Shown: piece by piece, positions 33,265 to 41,573 of the stretch
Position numbering within the stretch: the first letter of the stretch is position 1
Layout: each line of letters starts with the position of its first letter
DNA from: Flavobacterium quisquiliarum
GTDB taxonomy: Bacteria > Bacteroidota > Bacteroidia > Flavobacteriales > Flavobacteriaceae
Direction: 5' to 3'
DNA: 64,000 nucleotides
Assembly: GCF_019308285.1 (NCBI RefSeq)
Contig: NZ_WWEM01000037.1
Location: 213,709-277,708 of the forward strand
The notes under the pieces: generated by a model
What the model was told of the DNA's origin: nothing
Databases searched by the model: none
Seen by the model: the letters and a program-made list of their open reading frames with translations, nothing else
Translations under genes and position numbers: made by a program

Positions 33265-35402
33265 AATTCGTCTGGTACAAAAGGTTTAGTAATTACATCA
33301 TCCATTCCAAAAGAAAGAAGCATGTCACGATTTTCGTCAAGCGAAATAGCCGTCAATGCGATAATCGGAGTCGATTTATCAAATTCCCGAATTAGTTTGG
33401 TAGCTGTCGTACCATTAATGCCTGGAAGGTGAACATCCATCAAAACCATATCAAAACGTTTGATCTTTAAAAGCTCAACCGCATCTTCTCCGTTATCAAT
33501 GATTTCGCAACTAATGTCTTTGTTTTCAAGCATTTTTCGAGTTATCATTTGATTGATTTTATTGTCCTCAATCAATAAAATAGATTTGTGTTTCAATTGC
33601 GTGTCACTATATGGTTTTACTTCTTCAATTACTTCCAATGGTTCGTGGTTAATTTTAAAATTTAATTTGAAGGTAAAAGTAGAACCTTTACCCACTTCAC
33701 TTTTTAGTTTTATTTCGCCTCCAAGAAGCTCAATTAGTTTTTTTACAATAGTAAGACCAAGTCCAGTTCCGCCGTATTTTCGGTTTACTTCAATAGACCC
33801 TTGTGAGAAACTTTCAAAAACAGTTTGTAATTTATCTTCGGGAATTCCAATTCCAGTGTCCACAATTTCGAAATAAACAGTAGCGGTATCATCTTCCTGA
33901 GAATATAGTTTCGCAATAACGCTTACATGTCCATTTTGAGTAAATTTTAAAGCGTTGTTGATCAGATTCAATATAATTTGAGATAGTTTTGTTGGATCTC
34001 CCATCAAATTGTCAGGAATCGATTTGTCTATTTCTAAATTGAAATAATTTTTATTGGCGGTAGCTAATTCTTTTAAAGAACTCTGAATATTGAATAAAAG
34101 TTCTTTTAGATTAAAACTAATATTTTCGACCTCAACTTTAGTGGAATCAATTTTATTGATTTCTAAAATTTCATTGATAAAAGTAGTCAGGTAATTTCCT
34201 GAAAATTTTAAAGATTCCAGATATTTTAATTGTTTTTTCTTTGGATTGTCTTCCAGTAAAATATGTGTAATTCCGTTAATGGCGTTTAACGGAGTTCTTA
34301 ATTCATGACTTACTGTAGATAAGAATTCAGATCGTGCTTTCGATGCTTTTTCAGCTTTGTTTTTAGCCAAAATTAACTCTTTGTTTTTTTCGCGGAGCAG
34401 TAAATTATTCTGGTTTCTAATAATATTGTTTTTGTACAAAGCTAAACTCAAAAGAGACAGAATCGAAATCAAAGCAATGGCCAGAATGCTGACTAACTTT
34501 GAATAACGATATGTTTTAAGTTGGATTTTTTCCTCGCTTTCTCTTTTTATGGTATTGTTTAAAGATTGATTTTTTTTGAATTTCTCAAATTCATTTAAAT
34601 CAATTTTCGCATTTTTTAATCTTAATAGATAGTTTTCTAGCTGATAATGCTCGTCTAAAAAAGAATAAGCCATATCATAATTCTTATTCTGCTTATAATA
34701 TTGGCTTATGGCTAAAACGATTTTAGATTTTTTTGGGAGATCATTACTTTTTTCATTGTAATCTAATGCTTTGTCAAAATAAATCATAGCAGAATCATTC
34801 CTTTTCAGCTGTGTTTCAATTAAACCAAGCTGATAATAAGAATCGACTTTTGTTTTTATAATGTTAGGATTGTTTGCTTTTCTTATTATGCTCCCGAAAG
34901 TTTTTGCTGCTAAAACTAGATCGTTATTTTTCTTTTGTGCTAATGCTTTCTGATAGCGTAATGCTTCGGCATGATCAGTAATATTAAGTTCTTTAAGTAA
35001 ACTTTCAGCTTTTGAATAATATAAATCGGCAGTTTTATAGTCGCCTTTTGCTGTATTTGCTACTCCAATGTAATATAATGCTAAAGCCTTAATACAACTT
35101 GGTTTTAGCGTATCATATATGGCAACTGTTTTATGGAAGTTCTTTAGGGCGTCTTCTAGTTTTCCTTGATTATAAAAAATTTTGCCAAGCTTTAAAGTTT
35201 GATTAGCTAAATTTTCTGTCTGACCATGTACTTCACAAAAATTAATAGATTTCTGAGTGTAAACAGCATCCTCATTGTATCTTTTATTGTCAAGATTAGA
35301 ATTCGCTAGTTTGTTATAATAGATAATACTATCCGTATTCTTTTTGGCTTGAGAATACAAAGTTGTAAGAAAACAAACAACAATAAAAAGATAGTATTTC
35401 AT
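33231..35402 (-). CDS. Hybrid sensor histidine kinase with periplasmic TPR domain and receiver domain
   Basis: This 723-residue protein has a signal peptide (about 1-19), a TPR-rich sensor region (about 25-265), one membrane helix (about 300-322) and a coiled coil. A HisKA domain with 'STVSHELRTPLNA' (His366) follows, then a HATPase domain ('NALKFTQNG', 'GTGLGL') and a C-terminal receiver domain with phospho-acceptor Asp656 ('LMDVHLPGING'). No DNA-binding domain is present, so a separate phosphotransfer or output protein is needed. The signal is unknown. The gene lies 26 bp downstream of gap and may be co-transcribed with it. Confidence 0.93.
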   Translation of the reverse strand: MKYYLFIVVCFLTTLYSQAKKNTDSIIYYNKLANSNLDNKRYNEDAVYTQKSINFCEVHGQTENLANQTLKLGKIFYNQGKLEDALKNFHKTVAIYDTLKPSCIKALALYYIGVANTAKGDYKTADLYYSKAESLLKELNITDHAEALRYQKALAQKKNNDLVLAAKTFGSIIRKANNPNIIKTKVDSYYQLGLIETQLKRNDSAMIYFDKALDYNEKSNDLPKKSKIVLAISQYYKQNKNYDMAYSFLDEHYQLENYLLRLKNAKIDLNEFEKFKKNQSLNNTIKRESEEKIQLKTYRYSKLVSILAIALISILSLLSLALYKNNIIRNQNNLLLREKNKELILAKNKAEKASKARSEFLSTVSHELRTPLNAINGITHILLEDNPKKKQLKYLESLKFSGNYLTTFINEILEINKIDSTKVEVENISFNLKELLFNIQSSLKELATANKNYFNLEIDKSIPDNLMGDPTKLSQIILNLINNALKFTQNGHVSVIAKLYSQEDDTATVYFEIVDTGIGIPEDKLQTVFESFSQGSIEVNRKYGGTGLGLTIVKKLIELLGGEIKLKSEVGKGSTFTFKLNFKINHEPLEVIEEVKPYSDTQLKHKSILLIEDNKINQMITRKMLENKDISCEIIDNGEDAVELLKIKRFDMVLMDVHLPGINGTTATKLIREFDKSTPIIALTAISLDENRDMLLSFGMDDVITKPFVPDEFYSTIAKFFST

Positions 35403-35428
35403 GTATGGCAGTGCTTTTACAATGAATC

Positions 35429-36451
35429 TTATTTTTTTCTTATGAGTAAAATTAAATCGATTAATCTTGATGAATAGCCAATCTCGTTATCATACCACCC
35501 TACTACTTTTACCATTTTATCAATAACCGAAGTAAGCTGTGCGTCAAATAAACAAGAATGTGTATTGCCAATTACATCTACCGAGACAATAGGATCTTCG
35601 GTGTAATCTAATATTCCTTTTAAACTTGTTTTTGAGGCTTCTTTAAATGCTTTATTTATTTCTTCAATGTTTACAGCACGTTTTACATTGAAGGTAATGT
35701 CTGTTAATGAACCGTCGGGAACGGGAACTCTTATTCCGCATCCTCCCATTTTGTTGTGCAATTTAGGAAAAATTTTTGTTAATGCCTTAGCTGCTCCAGT
35801 AGTTGTTGGAACAATTGATTGACTTGCACCTCTTGCACGACGTAAATCCTTATGGGGTTGGTCATGAAGACTTTGATCTGTTGTAAAAGAATGTATTGTT
35901 GTAATATATGCCTGTTCAATACCACACAATTCTTCGATAATTTTGATCATCGGTGCGGCATTGTTCGTGGTACAGCTTGCATTAGAAACGATAGTTTCAT
36001 CTCCATCTAAAATAGTTTCATTTACACCAAGAACTACCGTTTTTATAGTGTCTACTTCAGACGGTGCAGAAAGAATTACTTTTTTTGCACCTGCTTCCAG
36101 ATGCCTATTTAATTCTTCATGTGTTTTATATTTTCCTGTTGATTCAATAACGATGTCAATCGAATGTGATTTCCAGTCTAAATTTGAAATGTTTTTTTCA
36201 TGAAAAAAGAAAAAATGCCTCCCGTCTACAATAATACTATTTTCGTCATGACTGACCTCAAAAGGCAAAACACCGTGAATACTGTCATATTTAATTAAAT
36301 GTGACATCGTTTTATTGTCAGCAATGTCATTGATAGCAACGACTTCGATTTCAGGATGGTTTAAAAGGAGACGGAATAGATTTCTTCCTATTCTCCCAAA
36401 TCCATTAATGGCAATTCTTGTTTTCAATTTTTTATTTATTCGATTAACCAT
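35429..36451 (-). CDS. gap: Glyceraldehyde-3-phosphate dehydrogenase, type I
   Basis: The 340-residue enzyme interconverts glyceraldehyde-3-phosphate and 1,3-bisphosphoglycerate. The Rossmann motif 'INGFGRIGRNLFR' starts near residue 15, the catalytic motif is 'SNASCTTN' with Cys160, and 'HSFTTDQ', 'RRARGASQSIVPTTTGAAKA' and 'WYDNEIGYS' follow. The N-terminus is about eight residues longer than in most homologues, and no internal ATG is better placed. Whether it is glycolytic or gluconeogenic cannot be told from this sequence. Confidence 0.96.
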   Translation of the reverse strand: MVNRINKKLKTRIAINGFGRIGRNLFRLLLNHPEIEVVAINDIADNKTMSHLIKYDSIHGVLPFEVSHDENSIIVDGRHFFFFHEKNISNLDWKSHSIDIVIESTGKYKTHEELNRHLEAGAKKVILSAPSEVDTIKTVVLGVNETILDGDETIVSNASCTTNNAAPMIKIIEELCGIEQAYITTIHSFTTDQSLHDQPHKDLRRARGASQSIVPTTTGAAKALTKIFPKLHNKMGGCGIRVPVPDGSLTDITFNVKRAVNIEEINKAFKEASKTSLKGILDYTEDPIVSVDVIGNTHSCLFDAQLTSVIDKMVKVVGWYDNEIGYSSRLIDLILLIRKK

Positions 36452-36496
36452 TTAATCATTTAATCGGTTTTACAATTAAACGATTAAACAATTAAA
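36451..36496. repeat. Small foldback between lipA and gap
   Basis: TTTAATCATTTAATCG (36451-36466) pairs with CGATTAAACAATTAAA (36481-36496) with two mismatches in 16 bp. The loop carries a third ATTAAA word. Confidence 0.65.
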
Positions 36497-36501
36497 CTTT
36501 T

Positions 36502-37368
36502 TTATAAAATATGTTTTTGTGCTTTGTATGAAGAACGAACAAGTGGTCCGCTTTCTACATGTCGGAAACCTAAATCAAGTCCGAATTGTTCATATCGGGC
36601 AAATTGTTCAGGAGTAATAAATTCTTTAACAGGAAGGTGTTTTTTACTAGGCTGTAAATACTGTCCAATAGTCACGACATCCACATTAGCATTTCGTAAA
36701 TCAGTCATAGTTTGGAAAACTTCTTCTTCTGTTTCTCCAAGACCTAACATAATTCCAGATTTGGTTCTGTTGATGCCTTTTTCTTTTAAATAACGAAGAA
36801 CTTCTAAGCTTCTGTCATACTTTGCTTGAATACGAACTTCACGGGTTAAACGTCTTACCGTTTCCATATTATGAGAAACTACTTCTGGGTTTGCTTCTAC
36901 AATACGATCCAAGTTTCTTTCAATTCCCTGAAAATCGGGAATCAAAGTTTCTAGAGTTGTAGTTGGATTCATTCTGCGAATTGCTCTAACAGTTTCCATC
37001 CAGATGATCGAACCTCCATCTTTTAAATCGTCTCTGTCAACACTTGTAACAACGGCATGCTTAATGTTCATGATTTTAATAGAACGAGCTACTTTTTCAG
37101 GTTCATCCCAATCAACCGTTTCTGGTCTCCCAGTTTTAACGCCGCAGAATCCGCAAGAACGGGTGCAGACATTTCCTAAAATCATGAAAGTTGCTGTTCC
37201 TTCACCCCAGCATTCTCCCATATTTGGGCAGCTTCCTGAAGTACAAATTGTATTTAAACTATATTTATCGACCAAACCTCTTAGTTCGGTATATTTTTGT
37301 CCAATTGGCAGTTTTACTTTTAACCACTTAGGTTTTGCAGTAGTTATGTTTGCTTCGGATGTTTCCAT
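36502..37368 (-). CDS. lipA: Lipoyl synthase
   Basis: This 288-residue radical-SAM enzyme inserts two sulphur atoms into protein-bound octanoate. The auxiliary cluster motif is 'CTSGSCPNMGEC' (Cys42, Cys47, Cys53). The radical-SAM motif is CxxxCxxC in 'CTRSCGFCGV' (Cys68, Cys72, Cys75). The conserved C-terminal serine of the RSSY motif is present ('VRSSYKAQKHI'). Length and start are typical. A -7-like promoter lies just upstream on the minus strand. Confidence 0.97.
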   Translation of the reverse strand: METSEANITTAKPKWLKVKLPIGQKYTELRGLVDKYSLNTICTSGSCPNMGECWGEGTATFMILGNVCTRSCGFCGVKTGRPETVDWDEPEKVARSIKIMNIKHAVVTSVDRDDLKDGGSIIWMETVRAIRRMNPTTTLETLIPDFQGIERNLDRIVEANPEVVSHNMETVRRLTREVRIQAKYDRSLEVLRYLKEKGINRTKSGIMLGLGETEEEVFQTMTDLRNANVDVVTIGQYLQPSKKHLPVKEFITPEQFARYEQFGLDLGFRHVESGPLVRSSYKAQKHIL

Positions 37369-37386
37369 ATATCAATAATCAAAGCA

Positions 37387-37394
37387 CAAAGATA
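37387..37394 (-). promoter_or_regulatory. Candidate -7 element of lipA promoter
   Basis: On the minus strand this reads TATCTTTG, an exact TANNTTTG match, 19 bp before the lipA ATG. No spaced TTG is apparent. Confidence 0.5.
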
Positions 37395-37506
37395 CGGAAT
37401 GTAGTTCATTTTGAGGACTAAATTTGCTTTTCGTTCACTTTTCGCATTTCTGTCTTAATTTATTACAAATTTGACTTTCAGAGATAATTGAAAATTCTTT
37501 CAAAAT

Positions 37507-37514
37507 TAACTTTG
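37507..37514 (+). promoter_or_regulatory. Candidate -7 element, first M48 protease gene
   Basis: TAACTTTG matches the consensus and is followed by TTGTTAATTTAAT. The second protease gene has the near-copy TACATTTG followed by TTGTTAAATTGTAAT, so the promoter appears to have been duplicated with the gene. Confidence 0.55.
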
Positions 37515-37539
37515 TTGTTAATTTAATAGTTTTAAAAAT

Positions 37540-38415
37540 ATGAAAAAAAGATTTATTGCCTTAGGGATCTTATTGATGACTTTTAGTTTTGTTGATGTAA
37601 ATGCACAGATACTTTCAGATAAAGCGATGGGAGCTCTGGGAAAAGGTGTTTCGGGATTTACATTCAGTGATGCTGATGCGGCGGCTTTAGCTAAACAAGC
37701 AATTGACGAAATGGATGCCACTAATCCTGTTGCAGGACCAGCAGATGGCTATACCATTCGCTTAAACCGAGTTTTTGCAAAACACGCAACTACTGATGGT
37801 GTTACCTTGAATTATAAGGTTTATTTAGTGAAAGATATTAATGCTTTTGCTTGTGCAGATGGAAGCGTTCGTGTATTTGCAGGTTTAATGGATATTATGG
37901 ATGACAATCAATTGTTGGCTGTTATCGGGCATGAAATTGGTCACGTTGTGAATCATGATTCTAGAGATGCTGTTAAAGCAGCTTATAAAAAAGAGGCACT
38001 TTTAGATGCTGCTTCATCACAATCTGGTAAAATTGAGACTATTACAAAATCTCAGTTAGGGGTTTTGGGAAGTGCTATGATCGACAGCAAACACAGCAGA
38101 AAACAAGAATCACAAGCAGATACATTCTCATATGATTTTATGAAAAAAAATGGATATGATGTAAATGCAGTAGAATCGGCTTTTAGGATTTTACAAAATT
38201 TAAGCCAAGGAGCAGATTCTTCTTTTATGACAAAAATGATGAGTTCGCATCCAGATTCTGGTAAAAGAGCAGATGAAGCCAAAAAAAGAGCTACAAAAGA
38301 TGGCTTGTATAAAGAATATGTACAACAGAAAATTGTAAATACTGCGCCTGTTGTTCCTGCTGCTAAAACAGCAACAAAAACTACAGCTAAAAAGACAACT
38401 ACAAAAAAGAAGTAA
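37540..38415 (+). CDS. M48-family metalloprotease, copy 1
   Basis: The 291-residue exported protease has a signal peptide ending VNAQ (residue 23) and the zinc motif HEIGH (His131, Glu132, His135). The downstream third-ligand region is 'SRKQESQADTFSYDFM'. M48 proteases of this periplasmic or outer-membrane type act in protein quality control. The tail is rich in Lys and Thr ('TKTTAKKTTTKKK'). Copy 2 follows 177 bp downstream and is similar along its whole length. Confidence 0.93.
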   Translation: MKKRFIALGILLMTFSFVDVNAQILSDKAMGALGKGVSGFTFSDADAAALAKQAIDEMDATNPVAGPADGYTIRLNRVFAKHATTDGVTLNYKVYLVKDINAFACADGSVRVFAGLMDIMDDNQLLAVIGHEIGHVVNHDSRDAVKAAYKKEALLDAASSQSGKIETITKSQLGVLGSAMIDSKHSRKQESQADTFSYDFMKKNGYDVNAVESAFRILQNLSQGADSSFMTKMMSSHPDSGKRADEAKKRATKDGLYKEYVQQKIVNTAPVVPAAKTATKTTAKKTTTKKK

Positions 38416-38430
38416 TTCTAACACAACTTG

Positions 38431-38465
38431 AAAACGGCAAATCATTTAGTTTTGTCGTTTTTTTT
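38431..38465 (+). terminator. Terminator after first M48 gene
   Basis: AAAACGGCAAA (38431-38441) pairs with TTTGTCGTTTT (38451-38461) with one G-T pair and is followed by T residues. The two protease genes are therefore separate transcription units. Confidence 0.75.
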
Positions 38466-38558
38466 GGCTGTTATGCTATTCTTAGTCTACTTAAATTTCA
38501 TATCTTTAATTGTTGAAAAAACATGCTTTTTGAGAAATGAAAAAGCATTTTTGTTATT

Positions 38559-38566
38559 TACATTTG
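38559..38566 (+). promoter_or_regulatory. Candidate -7 element, second M48 protease gene
   Basis: TACATTTG fits TANNTTTG, 27 bp before the ATG. It and the following bases resemble the promoter of the first copy. Confidence 0.55.
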
Positions 38567-38592
38567 TTGTTAAATTGTAATCATAAAAAAAC

Positions 38593-39468
38593 ATGAAAAA
38601 GAAATTTATAATAGTAGGACTCTTATTTGCGACATTTGGTGTAACTAAAATGACTGCACAGATTAATTTCGGAGATAAAGCAATAGGCGCTGTTCAAAAA
38701 GGAGTGACAGCTTTTACTCTAACCAATGCAGATGCAGCCGCTTTGTCTAAAGAAGCTGTAGCAAAAATGGATACAGAAAATGAAGTTGCAGGGCCAAATG
38801 ATGGTTATACTTTACGTTTGAACAGAGTTTTTGGGAAACATTCTACTGGCGAAGGGTATACATTAAATTACAAAGTGTATAAAGTTAAAGATGTAAATGC
38901 TTTTGCTACTGCAGATGGAAGTGTAAGGGTTTTTTCTGGGTTAATGGATATTATGGATGATAACGAATTGCTTGCTGTTATTGGGCATGAAATTGGTCAC
39001 GTAGCCAATAACGATTCGAGAGACGCAATGCGTGCGGCTTACCAAAAAGAAGCTTTAATCGATGGGGCTTCTTCTCAATCTACAAAAATTGCTGCTGTTA
39101 CAGATAGCCAATTAGGAAAAATAGGAAGTGCATTAATTGATAGCAAACACAGCCGTAAACAAGAATCTGAAGCAGATTTGTTTGCATATAATTTTCTGAA
39201 GAAAAACGGTTACGATGTGAATGCTGAAGAATCTGCTTTTAGAATTTTAGCTAAAATGAGTGAAGGGGCAGAGGCTTCATTTATAGAGAGAATGATGAGC
39301 TCGCATCCAGATTCTAAACAAAGAGCTGATGATGCTAAAAAGAGAGCAGAAAAAGATGGTTTGTATAAACCATATGTACAGCAGAAAATTGTAAATACAG
39401 TTCCAGTTGCTACAACTACGAAAAAGACCACTACAACTAAGAAAACAACGACTACAAAAAAGAAATAA
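38593..39468 (+). CDS. M48-family metalloprotease, copy 2
   Basis: This 291-residue protein is the paralogue of the upstream gene and has the same length. It has a signal peptide ending MTAQ, the zinc motif HEIGH (His132, Glu133, His136) and the third-ligand region 'SRKQESEADLFAYNFL'. The Lys/Thr-rich tail is longer and more regular, with repeated TTTKK units. Both copies keep all active-site residues, so both are probably active. Confidence 0.93.
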   Translation: MKKKFIIVGLLFATFGVTKMTAQINFGDKAIGAVQKGVTAFTLTNADAAALSKEAVAKMDTENEVAGPNDGYTLRLNRVFGKHSTGEGYTLNYKVYKVKDVNAFATADGSVRVFSGLMDIMDDNELLAVIGHEIGHVANNDSRDAMRAAYQKEALIDGASSQSTKIAAVTDSQLGKIGSALIDSKHSRKQESEADLFAYNFLKKNGYDVNAEESAFRILAKMSEGAEASFIERMMSSHPDSKQRADDAKKRAEKDGLYKPYVQQKIVNTVPVATTTKKTTTTKKTTTTKKK

Positions 39469-39488
39469 TAGCTGTTTCCTGAAATAGT

Positions 39489-39518
39489 AAACCCGACAAA
39501 ATTTATTTTGTCGGGTTT
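39489..39518. terminator. Bidirectional terminator between M48 copy 2 and PH-domain gene
   Basis: AAACCCGACAAAA (39489-39501) pairs perfectly with TTTTGTCGGGTTT (39506-39518) and has a T-run to the right. It serves the convergent genes on both sides. Confidence 0.88.
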
Positions 39519-39524
39519 GTTTTT

Positions 39525-39905
39525 TTATCCTAAAACATGAAAAGCTAGAATCTTCTGTACTTCGTAAACATTGACCGATTTGTTAAACTGTTTTACGATA
39601 CTTGGCTGTTGTTCGCTCGAAATCCAGATTTTCAATTCGGCATCAAGGTCAAAAGTTCCTGCTGTTTCTACACTAAATCTAGTGATGTTTTTATAAGCAA
39701 TCGATTTGTATTCTGTTTTGCTTCCTGTGATTCCTTGTACGTCAACTAAGATTAATCTTTTGTTTGTGAAAATAAAGGTATCACGAATTAATTTAAAACC
39801 CATTTCGATTTCTTCATTTGTAGTTAAAAGCTGTCCGTATTTTTTAATTAAATCTTCTTGGCTTACAGCACCTGCATTGCCAAGAATTGCAGAAAATATT
39901 CCCAT
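39525..39905 (-). CDS. Bacterial PH-domain protein
   Basis: The protein is a single bacterial pleckstrin-homology domain of the bPH_1 (DUF1696) type, about 126 residues from the ATG at 39905 ('MGIFSAILGNAGAVSQED'). Key parts are 'EEIEMGFKLIRDTFIFTNKR' and 'EYKSIAYKNITRFSVET'. I choose this start over an upstream ATG at 39962 because the extra 19 residues are low-complexity and absent from the usual family N-terminus. Function is unknown; such proteins form small soluble oligomers. Confidence 0.85.
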   Translation of the reverse strand: MGIFSAILGNAGAVSQEDLIKKYGQLLTTNEEIEMGFKLIRDTFIFTNKRLILVDVQGITGSKTEYKSIAYKNITRFSVETAGTFDLDAELKIWISSEQQPSIVKQFNKSVNVYEVQKILAFHVLG

Positions 39906-39992
39906 TGTTATAATTTTATTTTTGATGATTATCTTGTAAAAGTAGCTAAAAATCAAAAACAAAAATGAATTGAATTTGTGGCTTCTAAAACT

Positions 39993-40022
39993 AAAAAAGC
40001 AGAACCTAAGTTCTGCTTTTTT
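39993..40022 (-). terminator. Terminator of tonB
   Basis: AAAAAAGCAGAAC (39993-40005) pairs with GTTCTGCTTTTTT (40010-40022). The minus-strand T-run follows the stem directly after the tonB stop. Confidence 0.88.
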
Positions 40023-40024
40023 AG

Positions 40025-40861
40025 TTATTCCATTTCCGTTTTTATTGTAATCGGAAGGCTATATGCTGTTCGAACAGGTTTTCCGTCTAGAATTCCTGGA
40101 CTCCATTTTGTTTTTAATGATTTTAATACTCTAACCGCTTCTTTCCCCATTCCATAACCAGGATCGTTTCTAACGATAATATCTGTAAGTGATCCATCTT
40201 TTTCAACAACGAAAGAAACATACACTTTTAATGTTTTTTCCATGTCTAATTCTGGTCTGCGGAAATTATTTCCAACATATTTATAGAACTGAGCGATTCC
40301 TCCCGGAAACTCAGGTAGTTTGTCGAGAACTGCTACAGAAACAGGCCCGTCACTTATTGTTGGTGTAGCTGAAATTACAGTACCGTTACTTCCTCCTCCT
40401 GGTGATGTAACTGAACTAGAAGGATCTCCTGTTCCAGAAGTACTTACTACAGCAGGTGTGTTATCTGTGTTTGGTGCAATGTCATCAACTGCATCCTGTG
40501 GGGCAGCCACAACTGGATTAATTAATTGCCTTGCATCTGTAACTTGTGTAGTAGTTTGTTCTACCCTAGGTACTGGTGGAGCAGGCGGTGGAGGTGCTAC
40601 AGTAGGATTGTAAGGCGTAACAACAAGCTGTTCGTCTATAAAAGGAACGTCAGTTGATGTTGGTTCGACAACTTGCGGCTTAAACTTGTTAATTAAAACA
40701 GGTATGCTTCCCAAAGCAGTTATTAACAATAAACCCATAAAGAGAGCATTAACCGTAGTTCTAGGATTCTCTTGGCGTAATTGATACGCTCCATACTCTT
40801 TGTTTCTGTTTTCGAAAACAAGATCGTTCCACTTGTTTTCATAAATGTTCAATTTAGACAT
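40025..40861 (-). CDS. TonB-family energy transducer
   Basis: The 278-residue protein has a short cytoplasmic N-terminus ('ENRNKEYGAYQLR', typical for Bacteroidota TonB), one membrane helix (about 37-57) and a Pro-rich periplasmic stretch (about 85-105). A variable linker leads to a C-terminal TonB domain ('PEFPGGIAQFYKYV', 'VSFVVEKDGSLTDIIV', 'PGILDGKPVRTAYSLPI'). It passes proton-motive energy from ExbBD to outer-membrane receptors such as those in this window. No exbB or exbD lies nearby. Confidence 0.92.
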   Translation of the reverse strand: MSKLNIYENKWNDLVFENRNKEYGAYQLRQENPRTTVNALFMGLLLITALGSIPVLINKFKPQVVEPTSTDVPFIDEQLVVTPYNPTVAPPPPAPPVPRVEQTTTQVTDARQLINPVVAAPQDAVDDIAPNTDNTPAVVSTSGTGDPSSSVTSPGGGSNGTVISATPTISDGPVSVAVLDKLPEFPGGIAQFYKYVGNNFRRPELDMEKTLKVYVSFVVEKDGSLTDIIVRNDPGYGMGKEAVRVLKSLKTKWSPGILDGKPVRTAYSLPITIKTEME

Positions 40862-41021
40862 AATTTTTGGGTTTTAAGGTTAAGTAACTTTAAATCATAC
40901 GCATAAAGGATTTAGGTTTGGAGCTACAACGAGAAAATTGTAGTTTTAGTATGTGATAAAATAGATTATTTTAAGAATAAAAATACGAATAGTATATTTT
41001 TCTTGTTTTAAAGATAAGGAA

Positions 41022-41573
41022 TTATCTGTTACGTTCGATAATTTCTGCTAATAATTTTTTGGCACGTAAAAGCTTAACTTTTACACTGCTTAGAGGTTCG
41101 TCAATCTTAGCTGCAATTTCCTGATAAGACATTTCCTGAAAGTAACGAAGCTGAATTACTTCTTGATAGTGTGGTTTTAGTTCTTTGATGCATAAAAGCA
41201 GACGGGAAAGATTCTGTTCTTTAATTAATGCATCTTCAGCAGAGGGGGTAGGGTCGGCTATATTGTAAGCCTGTTGGTCTTCGTTGTCTGTGATTTCAAT
41301 AAAAAGATTGGTTTTCTTTTTTCGAAGTAAATCAATATAGACGTTTTTGGCAATGGCGATAAGCCAGGTGTTGAATTGAAATTCTGGATTATAAGAAGCT
41401 ATTTTGTCAAAAGCTTTAGAGAAAGTTTCAATTGTAATATCTTCTGCGGTGGTTTCGTTTTCGGTTCTTTTAAGCATAAAGGAATATACCTCATTCCAAT
41501 AATGATCTAATAAAAAAGTAAAGGCGATTTGATCGCCTTTTTTTGCTTTTTCTATTTTAGAATTTATTTCCAA
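41022..41573 (-). CDS. ECF-type RNA polymerase sigma factor
   Basis: The 183-residue protein has sigma region 2 (about 10-80, 'AEDITIETFSKAFDKI', 'FNTWLIAIAKNVYIDLLR') and region 4 (about 120-178, 'LKPHYQEVIQLRYFQEMSYQEIA' and 'LSSVKVKLLRAKKLL' as the helix-turn-helix). It lacks regions 1 and 3, so it belongs to the ECF group. No anti-sigma factor or linked FecA-type receptor is adjacent. The gene overlaps the 3' end of a glycosyltransferase gene by 10 bp and is probably co-transcribed with it. Confidence 0.93.
   Translation of the reverse strand: MEINSKIEKAKKGDQIAFTFLLDHYWNEVYSFMLKRTENETTAEDITIETFSKAFDKIASYNPEFQFNTWLIAIAKNVYIDLLRKKKTNLFIEITDNEDQQAYNIADPTPSAEDALIKEQNLSRLLLCIKELKPHYQEVIQLRYFQEMSYQEIAAKIDEPLSSVKVKLLRAKKLLAEIIERNR

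Noticed and set aside
39906..39962. Upstream ATG for the PH-domain protein
   Set aside because: The added residues are low-complexity and not part of the domain. The ATG at 39905 gives the usual length.
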